The notes below the pieces were generated by a model that saw only the letters and a list, made by a program, of their open reading frames with translations, was not told where the DNA came from and did not search any database. The translations under genes were made by a program, and so were the position numbers. A stretch of DNA of 34,273 bases from Candidatus Binatia bacterium. GTDB lineage: Bacteria; Desulfobacterota; Binatia; Bin18. Position 1 is the first letter of the stretch. Each line of letters begins with the position of its first letter. This document shows, piece by piece, positions 7,215-15,583 of the stretch. The stretch lies in contig JAJDTY010000067.1 in the NCBI GenBank assembly GCA_022826945.1, positions 1-34,273 on the forward strand, given 5' to 3'.

Positions 7215-8066
7215 TCACGCCTCGGCCATCGTCCTCGCCAAGGTATGACCCCGCAAACGCTGGAAGCCACTGTAGAGACTCAAGATAATACCGGGTAATC
7301 CCGGAGTCGTAATCTCTTGGGCAAAAGACGGCCGTTTGAGAAGGCTTTCATAGTGTGTCTTGAGTCGTGGGTGACGCTGGATGGGATAACCGGCACATAC
7401 CAACCGATGAAGAGAGATAAACCAGGCGATTTCGAGCACGGAGATGCGTTGCCCGATCAGCCACGTATTCGCCCGCAACCATTGCTCAAGCGTCTCAAAG
7501 GCCGTAGCAAAGGCACGAACCGAGGCTCGGGCCTGGTCCGGTCGCACTCCGTCCTTGGCAAAGGCGCGCCACCAGGCAACTTCTTTGTCTCGCTTGGCGT
7601 CCGGCGCACCGCTTTTTTCATAGGCGTCCAGCACCTTGGATGACTTTCTTGCCAGCACAGACGGCACCAGAAACCCCATGGTAATTGTTCGCAGGTCCAT
7701 ATGCAGCGAGTCTTCAAGCACCAGGGATTCCCGAACTCTTGCGCGCTCAAACGCATTGTGAGGGAAGAGCGATGGCATCGGTGAAGGCAGCCCATCAAGA
7801 TGTTCCATGATGTCGTTACTCTCGACATGGACAACACCGTCATGGACCAATACCGGGACAACGCCTCTGGGATTGATGCCGAGAAACCACGGCGTGGTAT
7901 GTTCCTGGCGGAGAAGATCGACCGGGTGGGATTCCCACGCAATTCCCTTTTCCGCCAAGAAAATCCGGACTTTCTGTGAACATGAGGAGCCATGAAAGTG
8001 TAAGAGATGGATGCCCTGCCAACTCTTAACCTCTTGCGTGGTGACAGTTTCGTCAGAAAGCTGCAT
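7215..8066 (-). CDS. Glutathione S-transferase family protein
   Basis: The 283-residue protein begins with a thioredoxin-like GST domain. HFHGSSCSQKVRIFLAEKG (residues 23-41) contains the catalytic Ser/Cys region, NPRGVVPVLVHDG (65-77) the cis-Pro loop, and VESNDIMEHL (81-90) the glutathione-binding E-S pair. An all-helical C-terminal domain follows. The start at 8066 has GAGGAG seven bases upstream. It would conjugate glutathione to electrophiles or act in reductive or isomerising steps of aromatic catabolism in the cytoplasm. It is somewhat long for the family (usual 200-230), with extra helical sequence around 100-170. Its 3' end is duplicated at 6279-6374 beyond the toxin-antitoxin genes. 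Confidence 0.8.
   Translation of the reverse strand: MQLSDETVTTQEVKSWQGIHLLHFHGSSCSQKVRIFLAEKGIAWESHPVDLLRQEHTTPWFLGINPRGVVPVLVHDGVVHVESNDIMEHLDGLPSPMPSLFPHNAFERARVRESLVLEDSLHMDLRTITMGFLVPSVLARKSSKVLDAYEKSGAPDAKRDKEVAWWRAFAKDGVRPDQARASVRAFATAFETLEQWLRANTWLIGQRISVLEIAWFISLHRLVCAGYPIQRHPRLKTHYESLLKRPSFAQEITTPGLPGIILSLYSGFQRLRGHTLARTMAEA
7236..7312. repeat. Direct repeat, copy 2 (partner 6300-6376), inside the intact GST gene
   Basis: This is the 3' coding end of the intact GST gene and matches 6300-6376 over 77 ungapped bases. The two copies bracket the FitAB-like module with the same polarity. Confidence 0.85.
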
Positions 8067-8189
8067 CAGCCTGCTCCTCGCTCATGCTATGCGGGGAAAG
8101 ATAATACAGCGACGAGGGGAACGCCAGTCTCTGCGGACGGCGTGACAAAGATTCGCGTTGGTCCGCTGGTGAGACAGCAGTCCGATCCC

Positions 8190-9662
8190 TCATCTATTGT
8201 TCTGCGTCAGCCTCTCTCCCGCGTGTTTTCCTGCGGCTGCAATGCCCCTGAGCATACCGGCAAACACCAGCTGGTGAAGCGGGTAGATTCCGTACCAGTA
8301 GACAAGACCAAAGAGGCCGAGCGGGTCGAAGATAGCAGTTTGGCGAATGGTGGCCTGATGCTCCTCGCCTTCAACAACAAACTCCAGCCAGGCCCGACCG
8401 GGAAGCTTCATCTCAGCCTGCAAGCGTAAAAGGCGATCGGGCTCAATTGCCTCGACCCGCCAGCAGTCCAACGTGTCACCGACCTCGAGTTGGTCGGGAC
8501 GCGGGCGGCCACGGCGCATGCCGACTCCACCGAGCAGCAGGTCGAGAAAGCCGCGCAGTTGCCACAACCAGTTGCCGTAATACCAACCAACCTCCCCGCC
8601 GATACGAAGAATCGGGCGAAAAGCCACTGTCGGCGAGACGGGAACGCGAACAGCCCGAGAGTCAATCAGGCGGGGACCAAACCGGACGCCGCCCCACGTC
8701 TGGAGCGGGCCGGCCATGGAGAGCGCGTCAGACCAGCGGGACTCGGCAAGCTCCAGGTCTTCATTTCGTAAGGCCTGGGCAATGGCATCACGCATCCCGA
8801 GAGGACGGACAGTAAAATGCCGCAAGGCTGAGTCGTCTTGCACGATGGTTGGATGCCGCAAACTCTCAACCAGTTTGCGGCCAACACGGGCATAGAGCGG
8901 TGTGACAAGACCCAGCCACAGACTCGACAGACCTGGGGTCAGGACCGGAACGGAGAGCATACAGCGCCGGACCCCTCGCTGCCGGGCATATTCCTGCATC
9001 AGTTCCCGATACGAGACCTGGTCGGCCCCTCCAATTTCAAAGATTTGGTTTCCCGCACAGCGCAACTCAAGCGCGTCTGTCAGATAGGCCAGTAAATCCG
9101 TAATGGCAATCGGTTGGGCTTGAACGGATACCCAGCGCGGCGTGAGCATGACGGGTAAGCGTTCGACCAGAGCCCGGATCATCTCAAAAGACAGGCTGCC
9201 AGAGCCGATGACAATCGACGCACGCAGTTCAATGGTCTGGACGCCCGAGGCACGCAGAATGCGGCCGACTTCCTGCCTGCTCCGTAGGTGAGACGAGAGC
9301 GGGCCGGTGCTATCGCCCAGACCGCCGAGGTAGATCAAGCGCCGGACTCCAGCCTGACGTGCGGCCCGTCCGAAATTGTGAGCCGCCTGACGGTCCTGTG
9401 CCTCGAACGCTCCGGCCGACCCCATGGAGTGGACGAGGTAGTAGGCCGTATGCACGTGCTGGAGCGCGGCATCCAGAGAGGCCGGGTTCAGGACATCGCC
9501 GGCGACAACTTCAGTATGCGGCCCAACGCGTGGTTGCAAAAATGCGGGCTGCCGCGCGAGACAACGGACGGCATAGCCTTGCCGTTCCAGGGCTTTGAGC
9601 AAGCGCCCACCGACATAGCCCGTCGCGCCGGTGAGCAGGATACGTTGAGGAGACTCGCCCAC
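8190..9662 (-). CDS. NAD(P)-binding SDR/NmrA-type protein with C-terminal DUF2867 domain
   Basis: The 490-residue protein starts at GTG 9662 with the nucleotide-binding loop TGATGYVGGR at residues 11-20. An atypical short-chain dehydrogenase/NmrA domain follows (YYLVHSMGSAGAFEAQD; RLIYLGGLGD; the ELRASIVIGSGSLSFEMIRAL segment). From about residue 330 a DUF2867 domain follows (DTLDCWRVEAIEPDRLLRLQ; the AWLEFVVEGEE strand; the GLFGLVYWYGIYPLH segment), a pairing known from YbjT-like proteins. The function of such fusions is unclear; quinone- or nucleotide-sugar-like redox roles have been suggested. The GTG start directly abuts the TAA of the FG-GAP gene upstream (TAAGTG), so translation is probably coupled to it. 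Confidence 0.8.
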   Translation of the reverse strand: MGESPQRILLTGATGYVGGRLLKALERQGYAVRCLARQPAFLQPRVGPHTEVVAGDVLNPASLDAALQHVHTAYYLVHSMGSAGAFEAQDRQAAHNFGRAARQAGVRRLIYLGGLGDSTGPLSSHLRSRQEVGRILRASGVQTIELRASIVIGSGSLSFEMIRALVERLPVMLTPRWVSVQAQPIAITDLLAYLTDALELRCAGNQIFEIGGADQVSYRELMQEYARQRGVRRCMLSVPVLTPGLSSLWLGLVTPLYARVGRKLVESLRHPTIVQDDSALRHFTVRPLGMRDAIAQALRNEDLELAESRWSDALSMAGPLQTWGGVRFGPRLIDSRAVRVPVSPTVAFRPILRIGGEVGWYYGNWLWQLRGFLDLLLGGVGMRRGRPRPDQLEVGDTLDCWRVEAIEPDRLLRLQAEMKLPGRAWLEFVVEGEEHQATIRQTAIFDPLGLFGLVYWYGIYPLHQLVFAGMLRGIAAAGKHAGERLTQNNR

Positions 9663-11063
9663 TTACCGCTGCGATTCAAAAAGATACACCCGCCCGACGT
9701 TGACCTCACCCATGATATGTTGGCCAGGGGTACTCATGGCGAACTCCGGAATGCCGTCCTGATTCAGATCACCCGGCGAGAGTACGGTGTAGCCGAATTT
9801 CGAGCCCTGGTGGCCCCATGGGTTATCGAGCGTCATGAGGTGCCGTCCGTCACGCCCATTATAGACAAACACCTCGCCTTGGATGTCGAACGCATCCACA
9901 GCCTGAAATGGAGCGCCAACGAGAATCTCAGGCACCTCGTCTGCGTTCACGTCCATGCTGGTGGCCAGCGCCCAGCCAAAGCCGGCATGCTTGCGCGGGA
10001 ATGGATCTTTAAGGGTATAGAGCACGGAGCCGTCCTGCCCACTGATGGCGTAGGCAGCGCCCTGGCCCTGATAGGCACCCACGTCATGGTAGGGCGCGCC
10101 GATCAGCAGATCGGGCGTCCCGTCTTTATTCAAATCCCCGGCACTGACCACACGCCAGCCAAAGGTTGAGCCTTCTTTGGGATCCGGGTTTTCGATCGTG
10201 AGCAATAACTGGCCGTCTGCGCCGTTATAAATATACGCGCGCCCTTGGACACTCAGATTGCCGACCGTGGTATAGGGCGCACCCACCGCGATCTCCTGGA
10301 TACCATCCTGATTGAGATCTCCGGCAGAGTTCACAAACCATCCAAACGCAGAGCCACCCCGGTCGGTGGGCGGTCGAAGTGTATAGACGAGCGATCCATC
10401 CTGGCCGCTGTAGACAAACGCCCTGCCCTCTCCGTCCTGGTTATAGGCGCCCACGACCAACTCGGGGAGAGTATCACCAGTGACATCACCAATGCCGGTG
10501 ACCGACCAGCCAAAGCCCGCGCCAGGCTGCGATTGCGGCGGTTTGAGCGTGAGCAAATACGCCCCGTCCGCACCGCTGAAGACATAGGCTTGGCCGCCTT
10601 TATTCTGGCCAAAGGCACCGATCAATAAATCTGGTAGCCCATCCTGGTCCACATCGCCAGCCGAGGCCACCGAGCAGGCAAACGCCGCGGCCTTTTGCGG
10701 GAACGGATGGTCGAGCGTATAGAGCAGTTTGGCCGTCTGCCCGTCAAAGACAAAGGCCCGGCCCTGGTGGTCCACGTTTTTCCCAGACTTTTCAGCACCG
10801 CCGAAGCCGACCTCCTTCCCGGTCATCCCTTTCCTGGCGTAGGGCTGGTCATACGCGCCAACCAGGTAATCCGGAATGCCATCGCCCGTTATATCGTCCA
10901 GCATGGCCAGCGAGGTAGAAAAACTGGAAAACCGCATACGGATGGGATTATCCAGGATTTTAATGTTCGGGCCGGCCCACGCAGAGAAACTCGCCAGCAG
11001 GAGGACGGTGAGAGCAAGACTCACCAGCAGAAGAGATACTGAAAAACGAAACGGCCCAAACAT
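9663..11063 (-). CDS. Secreted FG-GAP (integrin-alpha-like) seven-repeat protein
   Basis: The start at 11063 (MFGPFRFSVSLLLVSLALTV) follows TAAGGAG at seven bases; a longer in-frame start at 11102 lacks a ribosome site. A signal peptide (hydrophobic 7-25, likely cleavage near AWA) exports the 466-residue protein. The rest is seven FG-GAP repeats of about 60 residues. Each carries a calcium-binding loop: DDITGDGIPD, DVDQDGLPD, DVTGDTLPE, DLNQDGIQE, DLNKDGTPD, DVNADEVPE and DLNQDGIPE. Seven repeats build one complete beta-propeller as in integrin alpha heads. It is probably periplasmic or surface-exposed, with a binding or adhesive role; the ligand is unknown. It overlaps transcriptionally with the SDR-DUF2867 gene downstream. 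Confidence 0.85.
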   Translation of the reverse strand: MFGPFRFSVSLLLVSLALTVLLLASFSAWAGPNIKILDNPIRMRFSSFSTSLAMLDDITGDGIPDYLVGAYDQPYARKGMTGKEVGFGGAEKSGKNVDHQGRAFVFDGQTAKLLYTLDHPFPQKAAAFACSVASAGDVDQDGLPDLLIGAFGQNKGGQAYVFSGADGAYLLTLKPPQSQPGAGFGWSVTGIGDVTGDTLPELVVGAYNQDGEGRAFVYSGQDGSLVYTLRPPTDRGGSAFGWFVNSAGDLNQDGIQEIAVGAPYTTVGNLSVQGRAYIYNGADGQLLLTIENPDPKEGSTFGWRVVSAGDLNKDGTPDLLIGAPYHDVGAYQGQGAAYAISGQDGSVLYTLKDPFPRKHAGFGWALATSMDVNADEVPEILVGAPFQAVDAFDIQGEVFVYNGRDGRHLMTLDNPWGHQGSKFGYTVLSPGDLNQDGIPEFAMSTPGQHIMGEVNVGRVYLFESQR

Positions 11064-11111
11064 GCTGAAACTCCTTACTACGGTATTATCGAGGGGGCTC
11101 ATCCACCCTCA

Positions 11112-11137
11112 CTCCTCTCCCGCTGGCGGGAGAGGAG
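11112..11137. repeat. REP-like palindrome in the intergenic gap
   Basis: CTCCTCTCCCGC (11112-11123) pairs perfectly with GCGGGAGAGGAG (11126-11137), leaving a 2-base centre. This exact kind of CTCTCCCGCTGGCGGGAGAG palindrome recurs between genes in many bacteria. It lies between the LLM gene and the FG-GAP gene and could terminate or stabilise transcripts on either strand. Confidence 0.6.
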
Positions 11138-11144
11138 GCCAGAC

Positions 11145-12020
11145 CTATACTCCTTGAGCCGCCTCCACAATGGGCGCGACGGTGTCTAGGCAGGCCATGG
11201 CTTGGCCGGTCGCAACCGCTTTGGCAAAAGGCTGGGAGAAGAGTACGATCCGGCTTGCACCAGCGTCACGATAGGCTTTCATCTCATCGGCTGAGAGGGC
11301 CCCGTCCTTGGGATCAATAAAAGCCGACATCTGCAAGGCGTCCGGGTCACGGCCAAACTCTCTGGCCATGGTCCGGATCGATTCGACCTTGGTTTTATAG
11401 TCCTCAGGGTCAAACGCGAGCGGACACCAGCCGTCGTAGGTCCGGGCGACGCGTTCCAGCGCCTTTGGCACATGGCCGCCCAAAAAGATGGGTGGACCGG
11501 CCTTTTGGACTGGTTTGGGATCGCAGAACACGGGCGGGAACTGGACCATTTCGCCTTGATAGCTGGGCTCGTTCTCGGTCCAGCAGATGCGCAACGCTTC
11601 GGTTGTTTCGCGCAGGCGTCGCCAGCGCAGCCGGAAGTTGGTGCCCATGACCTCGGTTTCTTCGCGTAGCCAGCCGGCACCGACCCCAATAATGGTCCGA
11701 CCACCGGAATAGAGATCGAGGGTGGCGATTACTTTTGCGGTAATGAGCGGCTCGCGCTCCGGGAATAAACAAATACCGGTGGCCAGCTTGAGCGTGGTAG
11801 TGGCGGCCGCGGCCATGGTCAGCGCGATAAACGGGTCGGCCCAGCGGTTGTAGTGCTCGGGTAGGGTCCCACCCCCAGGCACCTCGGTCTTGAAGCCCAC
11901 GGGAATCACCGGATGCTCGGGTATCCAGAGGGACTCGAAGCCCAAGCCTTCGACCCGTTGCGCGATTTCAGTGATATTCTGCGTCTCTACTGTTGCCGGC
12001 ACAAGGATACCGATATCCAT
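11145..12020 (-). CDS. LLM-class (F420-dependent-type) oxidoreductase
   Basis: The 291-residue TIM-barrel protein opens MDIGILVPATVE and shows the bacterial-luciferase-family pattern: GFESLWIPEHPVIP, DPFIALTMAAAATTTLKLATGIC, ATLDLYSGGRTIIGVGAGWL, EETEVMG and PPIFLGGHVPKALERVARTYDGW. These segments match the probable F420-dependent TIGR03619-like group. The start at 12020 follows AGGAGGACA. It would use reduced F420 or FMN on an organic substrate in the cytoplasm; whether this host makes F420 cannot be judged here. It lies 109 bases downstream of the amidohydrolase on the same strand and is probably co-transcribed with it. Confidence 0.85.
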   Translation of the reverse strand: MDIGILVPATVETQNITEIAQRVEGLGFESLWIPEHPVIPVGFKTEVPGGGTLPEHYNRWADPFIALTMAAAATTTLKLATGICLFPEREPLITAKVIATLDLYSGGRTIIGVGAGWLREETEVMGTNFRLRWRRLRETTEALRICWTENEPSYQGEMVQFPPVFCDPKPVQKAGPPIFLGGHVPKALERVARTYDGWCPLAFDPEDYKTKVESIRTMAREFGRDPDALQMSAFIDPKDGALSADEMKAYRDAGASRIVLFSQPFAKAVATGQAMACLDTVAPIVEAAQGV

Positions 12021-12129
12021 ACCTTGTCCTCCTTCTGATTCGTGCAGTTAAGATGAGAATGATCGACTCTTGGGAAGAGAAGCGGGAGCGGGCAGGATGC
12101 CCACCCCCATTATCTGAAGACAAGGCGCT

Positions 12130-13854
12130 TTACGCACTACGGACAACACGCCCCGGCCGGGCGCCCGTGTCTTTCCCGTTTTCTTGGACGACTTCGCCGC
12201 TCACATAGGTTTTCTCATAGCCTTGAGCGGTCTGCATTAGGCGCGGCATACCGGCCGGCAGGTCGTAGACCATCTCGGGATGACTGACGCTCAGATTGTC
12301 ATAATCAATCAGATTCACATCCGCCTTGGCCCCTGGCTCAAGCGTGCCGCGGTCCTTCATGCCAAACAGACGCGCGCCGTCGTGAGTGAGTTTCTTGACC
12401 ACAAACTCAAGCGGCAGACGCTTGGGATCGTCATCAGCTTTGTCTCGCGTCCAGTGGGTCAGGGCATAGGTGGGGACACCCGCGTCAATAATCTGACGCA
12501 CGTGCGCGCCCGCGTCGCTGCCGCCCATCACCGTAATGGGATCGCAGATCAGCTGGTGGAGCGAGTCGGCATTGCCATCCGCGTAGCCGGCTGCGGCATA
12601 CATCAAAAAGGCCCGACCGTTCTGTTCGAGCATCAGATCATAGATCACCTCGCGCGGACTGCGGCCTTCACGCTTGGCAATTGTCGCCACGCTCCGGTCC
12701 GCACTCGGCTCGTAGCTCAGCTCTTCACCCATGGGATAGGTGCGCTCCCAGACCCGCGCATTCTGATACAGGAGGGACATTCCGGTCGTGTGGGGGTCCT
12801 GTTCCGTGAGCAGCTTTTGGCGCAGCTCGGGCTTCCGCAGTTCGGCCATCTTTTCGTCGTGAGACAGCTTTTTCAGCGCTTGAAAACTCGGCAGATATTC
12901 AAACGGATTCTCCCCCTGGAAGCTGAACAGCACACAAACCGGGCGTACGAACACCATCGGCGTGATCGGCACCCCCCCTTCCACTGCGGCCGTACACTTC
13001 GCCATGACCTCATGCCACTGGGCGGGATAGCTATTGTTCTGAGGCAGGAGGAAGGTCAGCGGGCAACCCGTCGCCCGGGAGACCCGGATCATCATATCCA
13101 CTTCCTGCAGCAGGTCCGGGTCTTCGCCGGCAATACCGCGAGGCACCATCTCCAGAATGCCGCGTCCGGTTGAGCGTACGGCCCGGGCAATCCCGATCAA
13201 CTCGTCTTCATGGGCAAACGTACCGGGGACCGGTTCGCCGTCATTGGCCGTATGCACCAGAGTCCGTGAACTCGAAAAGCCGAGCGCTCCGGCGAGGACG
13301 GCGTCTTTGACAATGGCGGCCATCTTGGCGATATCCTCTTCAGTCGCAGGCTCGTTCTTTGCTCCGCGTTCGCCCATGACAAAGGCCCGCACCGCCCCGT
13401 GGGTAATCATGCCGCCCGCATCCAGGGTGCGGGGCATGCCATCCAGCACATCGAGATATTCGGCAAAGCTCTGCCAACCCCAGGGTAATCCGGCCGATAA
13501 TGACGGAGCGGGAATGTCTTCCACACCCTCCATGAGACCGATCAGCCACTCGTGGCGATCTGGTGTGGCCGGCGCAAAGCCCACACCGCAGTTCCCCATG
13601 ACCACGGTCGAAACGCCGTGCCAGAGTGACGGGGTCATTTGTTCGTCCCAGGCCACCTGTCCGTCATAGTGAGTATGCGCATCGACCCAGGCTGGTGTGA
13701 CCAGCAGCCCGTCGGCATTCACCGTCTGCTTTGCGCTTCCCAGGTCTTTGCCAACTGCGGTAATACGTCCATCGGCAATGGCCACGTCGCCGGAGAAAGC
13801 CGGCTTCCCCGTTCCGTCAACAATTTTTCCGCCGCGAATGACTATCTCGTGCAT
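12130..13854 (-). CDS. N-acyl-D-amino-acid deacylase-type amidohydrolase
   Basis: The start at 13854 (MHEIVIRGGKIVDGTG) follows AAAGGAGGT at seven bases; upstream in-frame codons lack a ribosome site. The 574-residue protein begins with the small beta domain, then the metal-binding HxH in PAWVDAHTHYDG (H60, H62). C89 lies in VMGNCGVGFAP, the cysteine ligand typical of D-aminoacylases. Later metal-region segments include VMGGSDAGAH. The C-terminal beta domain ends VNLIDYDNLSVSHPEMVYDLPAGMPR-like, as in this family. It hydrolyses N-acyl-D-amino acids or related cyclic amides in the cytoplasm. The LLM oxidoreductase follows on the same strand. The hydantoinase A/B genes elsewhere in the window hint at a shared theme of amide or cyclic imide turnover, which is inference. 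Confidence 0.85.
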   Translation of the reverse strand: MHEIVIRGGKIVDGTGKPAFSGDVAIADGRITAVGKDLGSAKQTVNADGLLVTPAWVDAHTHYDGQVAWDEQMTPSLWHGVSTVVMGNCGVGFAPATPDRHEWLIGLMEGVEDIPAPSLSAGLPWGWQSFAEYLDVLDGMPRTLDAGGMITHGAVRAFVMGERGAKNEPATEEDIAKMAAIVKDAVLAGALGFSSSRTLVHTANDGEPVPGTFAHEDELIGIARAVRSTGRGILEMVPRGIAGEDPDLLQEVDMMIRVSRATGCPLTFLLPQNNSYPAQWHEVMAKCTAAVEGGVPITPMVFVRPVCVLFSFQGENPFEYLPSFQALKKLSHDEKMAELRKPELRQKLLTEQDPHTTGMSLLYQNARVWERTYPMGEELSYEPSADRSVATIAKREGRSPREVIYDLMLEQNGRAFLMYAAAGYADGNADSLHQLICDPITVMGGSDAGAHVRQIIDAGVPTYALTHWTRDKADDDPKRLPLEFVVKKLTHDGARLFGMKDRGTLEPGAKADVNLIDYDNLSVSHPEMVYDLPAGMPRLMQTAQGYEKTYVSGEVVQENGKDTGARPGRVVRSA

Positions 13855-13888
13855 GCACAGACCTCCTTTGATGCTCTTTGTCTGATCG

Positions 13889-13916
13889 TTGATATTGGCC
13901 GTGAGCACCCTATACC
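13889..13916 (+). promoter_or_regulatory. Possible promoter of the GFA-dehalogenase pair
   Basis: TTGATA (13889-13894) and TATACC (13911-13916) are spaced by 16 bases in the divergent gap between the amidohydrolase and the GFA gene. It would give a leader of about 150 bases. Matches are 5/6 and 4/6. Confidence 0.3.
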
Positions 13917-14068
13917 TATCTGGCAACCTGCCTGAGAGCAATATCAGGTAACCGTTGTCCTAATACGGAGTACGCAGCGACGACGCGGGGTTGCGAGGGC
14001 AGCCCTGCGGGGCTAGGTAACAAGGAGGCAAGGGATTGGAGAAACCACAACCTAACAGGAGGAGAAAG

Positions 14069-14500
14069 ATGGGTGAGAACACTTACAATGGGAGTTGTTT
14101 TTGTGGAGCCGTGCAGTTGACCGTGACTGGCGCCCCCGCGGCGATGGGCTACTGTCACTGTGAGTCCTGCCGCCACTGGTCCGCGGGGCCGGTCAACGCC
14201 TTTACCCTGTGGCCGCCCGACGCAGTCCAGGTCACCCAGGGCGCGGATAAGCTCGGCAGTTATGCCAAGACCGACAATAGTCATCGCAAGTGGTGCAAGG
14301 CCTGCGGCGGTCATATATTCACCGAGCATCCCGGCATGGGCCTGACCGATGTGTATGCGGCCGTTATCCCGGACCTTCCTTTTCAGCCCGGTGTGCATGT
14401 CTTTTACGAAGAAACCGTGCTGCGTATCCACGACGGCATTGTCAAACAGAAAGATGTGCCGGCCGAAATGGGCGGCTCCGGCGAGGTGTTGCCAGAGTAG
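14069..14500 (+). CDS. GFA-family zinc protein (Mss4-like fold)
   Basis: The start at 14069 follows AGGAGGAG; 143 residues. It has the family's zinc-cysteine pattern: GSCFCGAV near residues 9-16, GYCHCESCRHWSAGPVN near 28-44 and WCKACGGHIF near 74-83. The family is named for glutathione-dependent formaldehyde-activating enzyme (Gfa), though most members have no proven activity. Some bind thiol adducts of small aldehydes. It is followed by a stem-loop and then a haloalkane dehalogenase on the same strand 50 bases later. Dehalogenation yields alcohols that become aldehydes, so a detoxifying role next to the dehalogenase is plausible but inferred. Confidence 0.8.
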   Translation: MGENTYNGSCFCGAVQLTVTGAPAAMGYCHCESCRHWSAGPVNAFTLWPPDAVQVTQGADKLGSYAKTDNSHRKWCKACGGHIFTEHPGMGLTDVYAAVIPDLPFQPGVHVFYEETVLRIHDGIVKQKDVPAEMGGSGEVLPE

Positions 14501-14511
14501 TACGCTCTCCG

Positions 14512-14535
14512 TGACCTCGCTCTCGGGCGAGGTCA
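14512..14535 (+). terminator. Perfect hairpin between the GFA and dehalogenase genes
   Basis: TGACCTCGC (14512-14520) pairs with GCGAGGTCA (14527-14535) around a 6-base loop, ending just before the AAGGAAGT ribosome site of the next gene. No T-run follows, so it is more likely an mRNA-processing or attenuating structure than a full terminator. Confidence 0.45.
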
Positions 14536-14550
14536 GCAAAGGAAGTACCT

Positions 14551-15471
14551 ATGATTGAGGCGAACGAGACCTTTAGGGGGACCTTTCCATTCACCCCACA
14601 CTTTACGACTGCACCTGGCTTTCGCATGCATTATGTCGATGAGGGATCGGGGGACCCTATTGTCTGCCTCCATGGCGAACCGACCTGGGGGTATTTGTAC
14701 CGCAAATTCATCCCACCGCTTTCCACAACCCATCGTGTCATTGTGCCTGACCACATGGGCTTTGGGAAAAGTGAAACCCCTCAAGATCGAGAGTATACGT
14801 ATCTCACCCATGTGGCGAATCTTGAGGCTCTGCTCAACGACGCCTTAGATGTCCAAAACCTGACCTTAGTCCTGCAAGATTGGGGTGGGCTTATTGGCGG
14901 AGCCTATGCTCTGCGCCACCCCGAGCGGGTGAGGCGCCTATTTATCATGAATACGATCCTGCCCATTTATGAGCCGGGTACAGAAGAGAGTATGGCGGTC
15001 AGCCTTGATTCGCGGTGGTTTCGCTGGGTTGGCCCAGCGATTAAAGATGGCTCCCTGCCCATCGTGCTGGGTAGTCTGCGTGTCACTGTGCTGAGTATGA
15101 TGAAGCTGATCGGATTCGAGAATCTGGGCGTTGTTGACGATACCTGGGTTACGGCCTATAGCGCACCGTTTGGTACACGCGAGGAGTGCAAAGGCGCGAT
15201 TGAATTTCCAATTGATATTTTTACAGGTCGAGCCAAATTATTTGAGGTTGGCGACGCCGCGGCTATAGCCGCGATCAAACAAAAGCCAGTCATGCTGGCT
15301 GAGGGTATGCTTGATCAGGCGCTGCCGGCCCAGGCGACCATAGAACAATTTCAGGCTCAGTTTCCAGGTGCCCCAGTTGTTGAGTTGTCTCAAGCCGGAC
15401 ATTTCTGTCAGGAAGACACACCGGAGACTTTGGTCGCACTCATTCAGCAGTTTATTCAGAACACAAGTTGA
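14551..15471 (+). CDS. Haloalkane dehalogenase (subfamily HLD-I)
   Basis: The 306-residue alpha/beta-hydrolase has CLHGEPTWGYLYRKFIP (39-55), almost the DhlA signature; E43 is the acidic residue of the HGEPTW loop. The nucleophile elbow is VLQDWGG, with D110 as nucleophile and W111 as the first halide-binding tryptophan. The catalytic acid is D255 (GMLDQAL) and the base H284 (AGHFCQED), both placed as in DhlA. This triad and loop separate it from epoxide hydrolases and from HLD-II (HGNPTS). It hydrolyses carbon-halogen bonds to alcohol and halide without cofactors. AAGGAAGT precedes the ATG at 14551. No export signal is seen. The cap domain (about 135-230) is divergent, so substrate range is uncertain. 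Confidence 0.85.
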   Translation: MIEANETFRGTFPFTPHFTTAPGFRMHYVDEGSGDPIVCLHGEPTWGYLYRKFIPPLSTTHRVIVPDHMGFGKSETPQDREYTYLTHVANLEALLNDALDVQNLTLVLQDWGGLIGGAYALRHPERVRRLFIMNTILPIYEPGTEESMAVSLDSRWFRWVGPAIKDGSLPIVLGSLRVTVLSMMKLIGFENLGVVDDTWVTAYSAPFGTREECKGAIEFPIDIFTGRAKLFEVGDAAAIAAIKQKPVMLAEGMLDQALPAQATIEQFQAQFPGAPVVELSQAGHFCQEDTPETLVALIQQFIQNTS

Positions 15472-15508
15472 GGGCGACCCGCTGAGAGAAGCTCGTGAGA
15501 ACCCCTTC

Positions 15509-15546
15509 AGAGTCTCGCCTCTAGGGCGACAATCGTTCAGGCCGGG
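15509..15546 (-). pseudogene. Remnant of the 3' end of a TonB-receptor gene
   Basis: These 38 bases match 21240-21279, the coding end of the intact TonB receptor, at 34 positions with one 2-base gap, in the same orientation. On the minus strand both encode ...PGLN-(A)-I-x-ALEAR, the typical last strand of such barrels; the remnant ends at a TGA straight after ALEARL once the 2-base gap is allowed for. Similarity weakens beyond 15560. It cannot be a functional gene. Confidence 0.6.
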
Positions 15547-15583
15547 GCAGAGAATCGCGGCCATCAAGACACCGCGCCTGGAT

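Noticed and set aside
12280..13173. 297-codon plus-strand frame opposite the D-aminoacylase gene
   Set aside because: Shadow of the amidohydrolase codon pattern; no motif and no ribosome site.
14000..14013. AGCCC-TGCG-GGGCT hairpin in the divergent gap
   Set aside because: Only five base pairs; too weak to call a regulatory structure.
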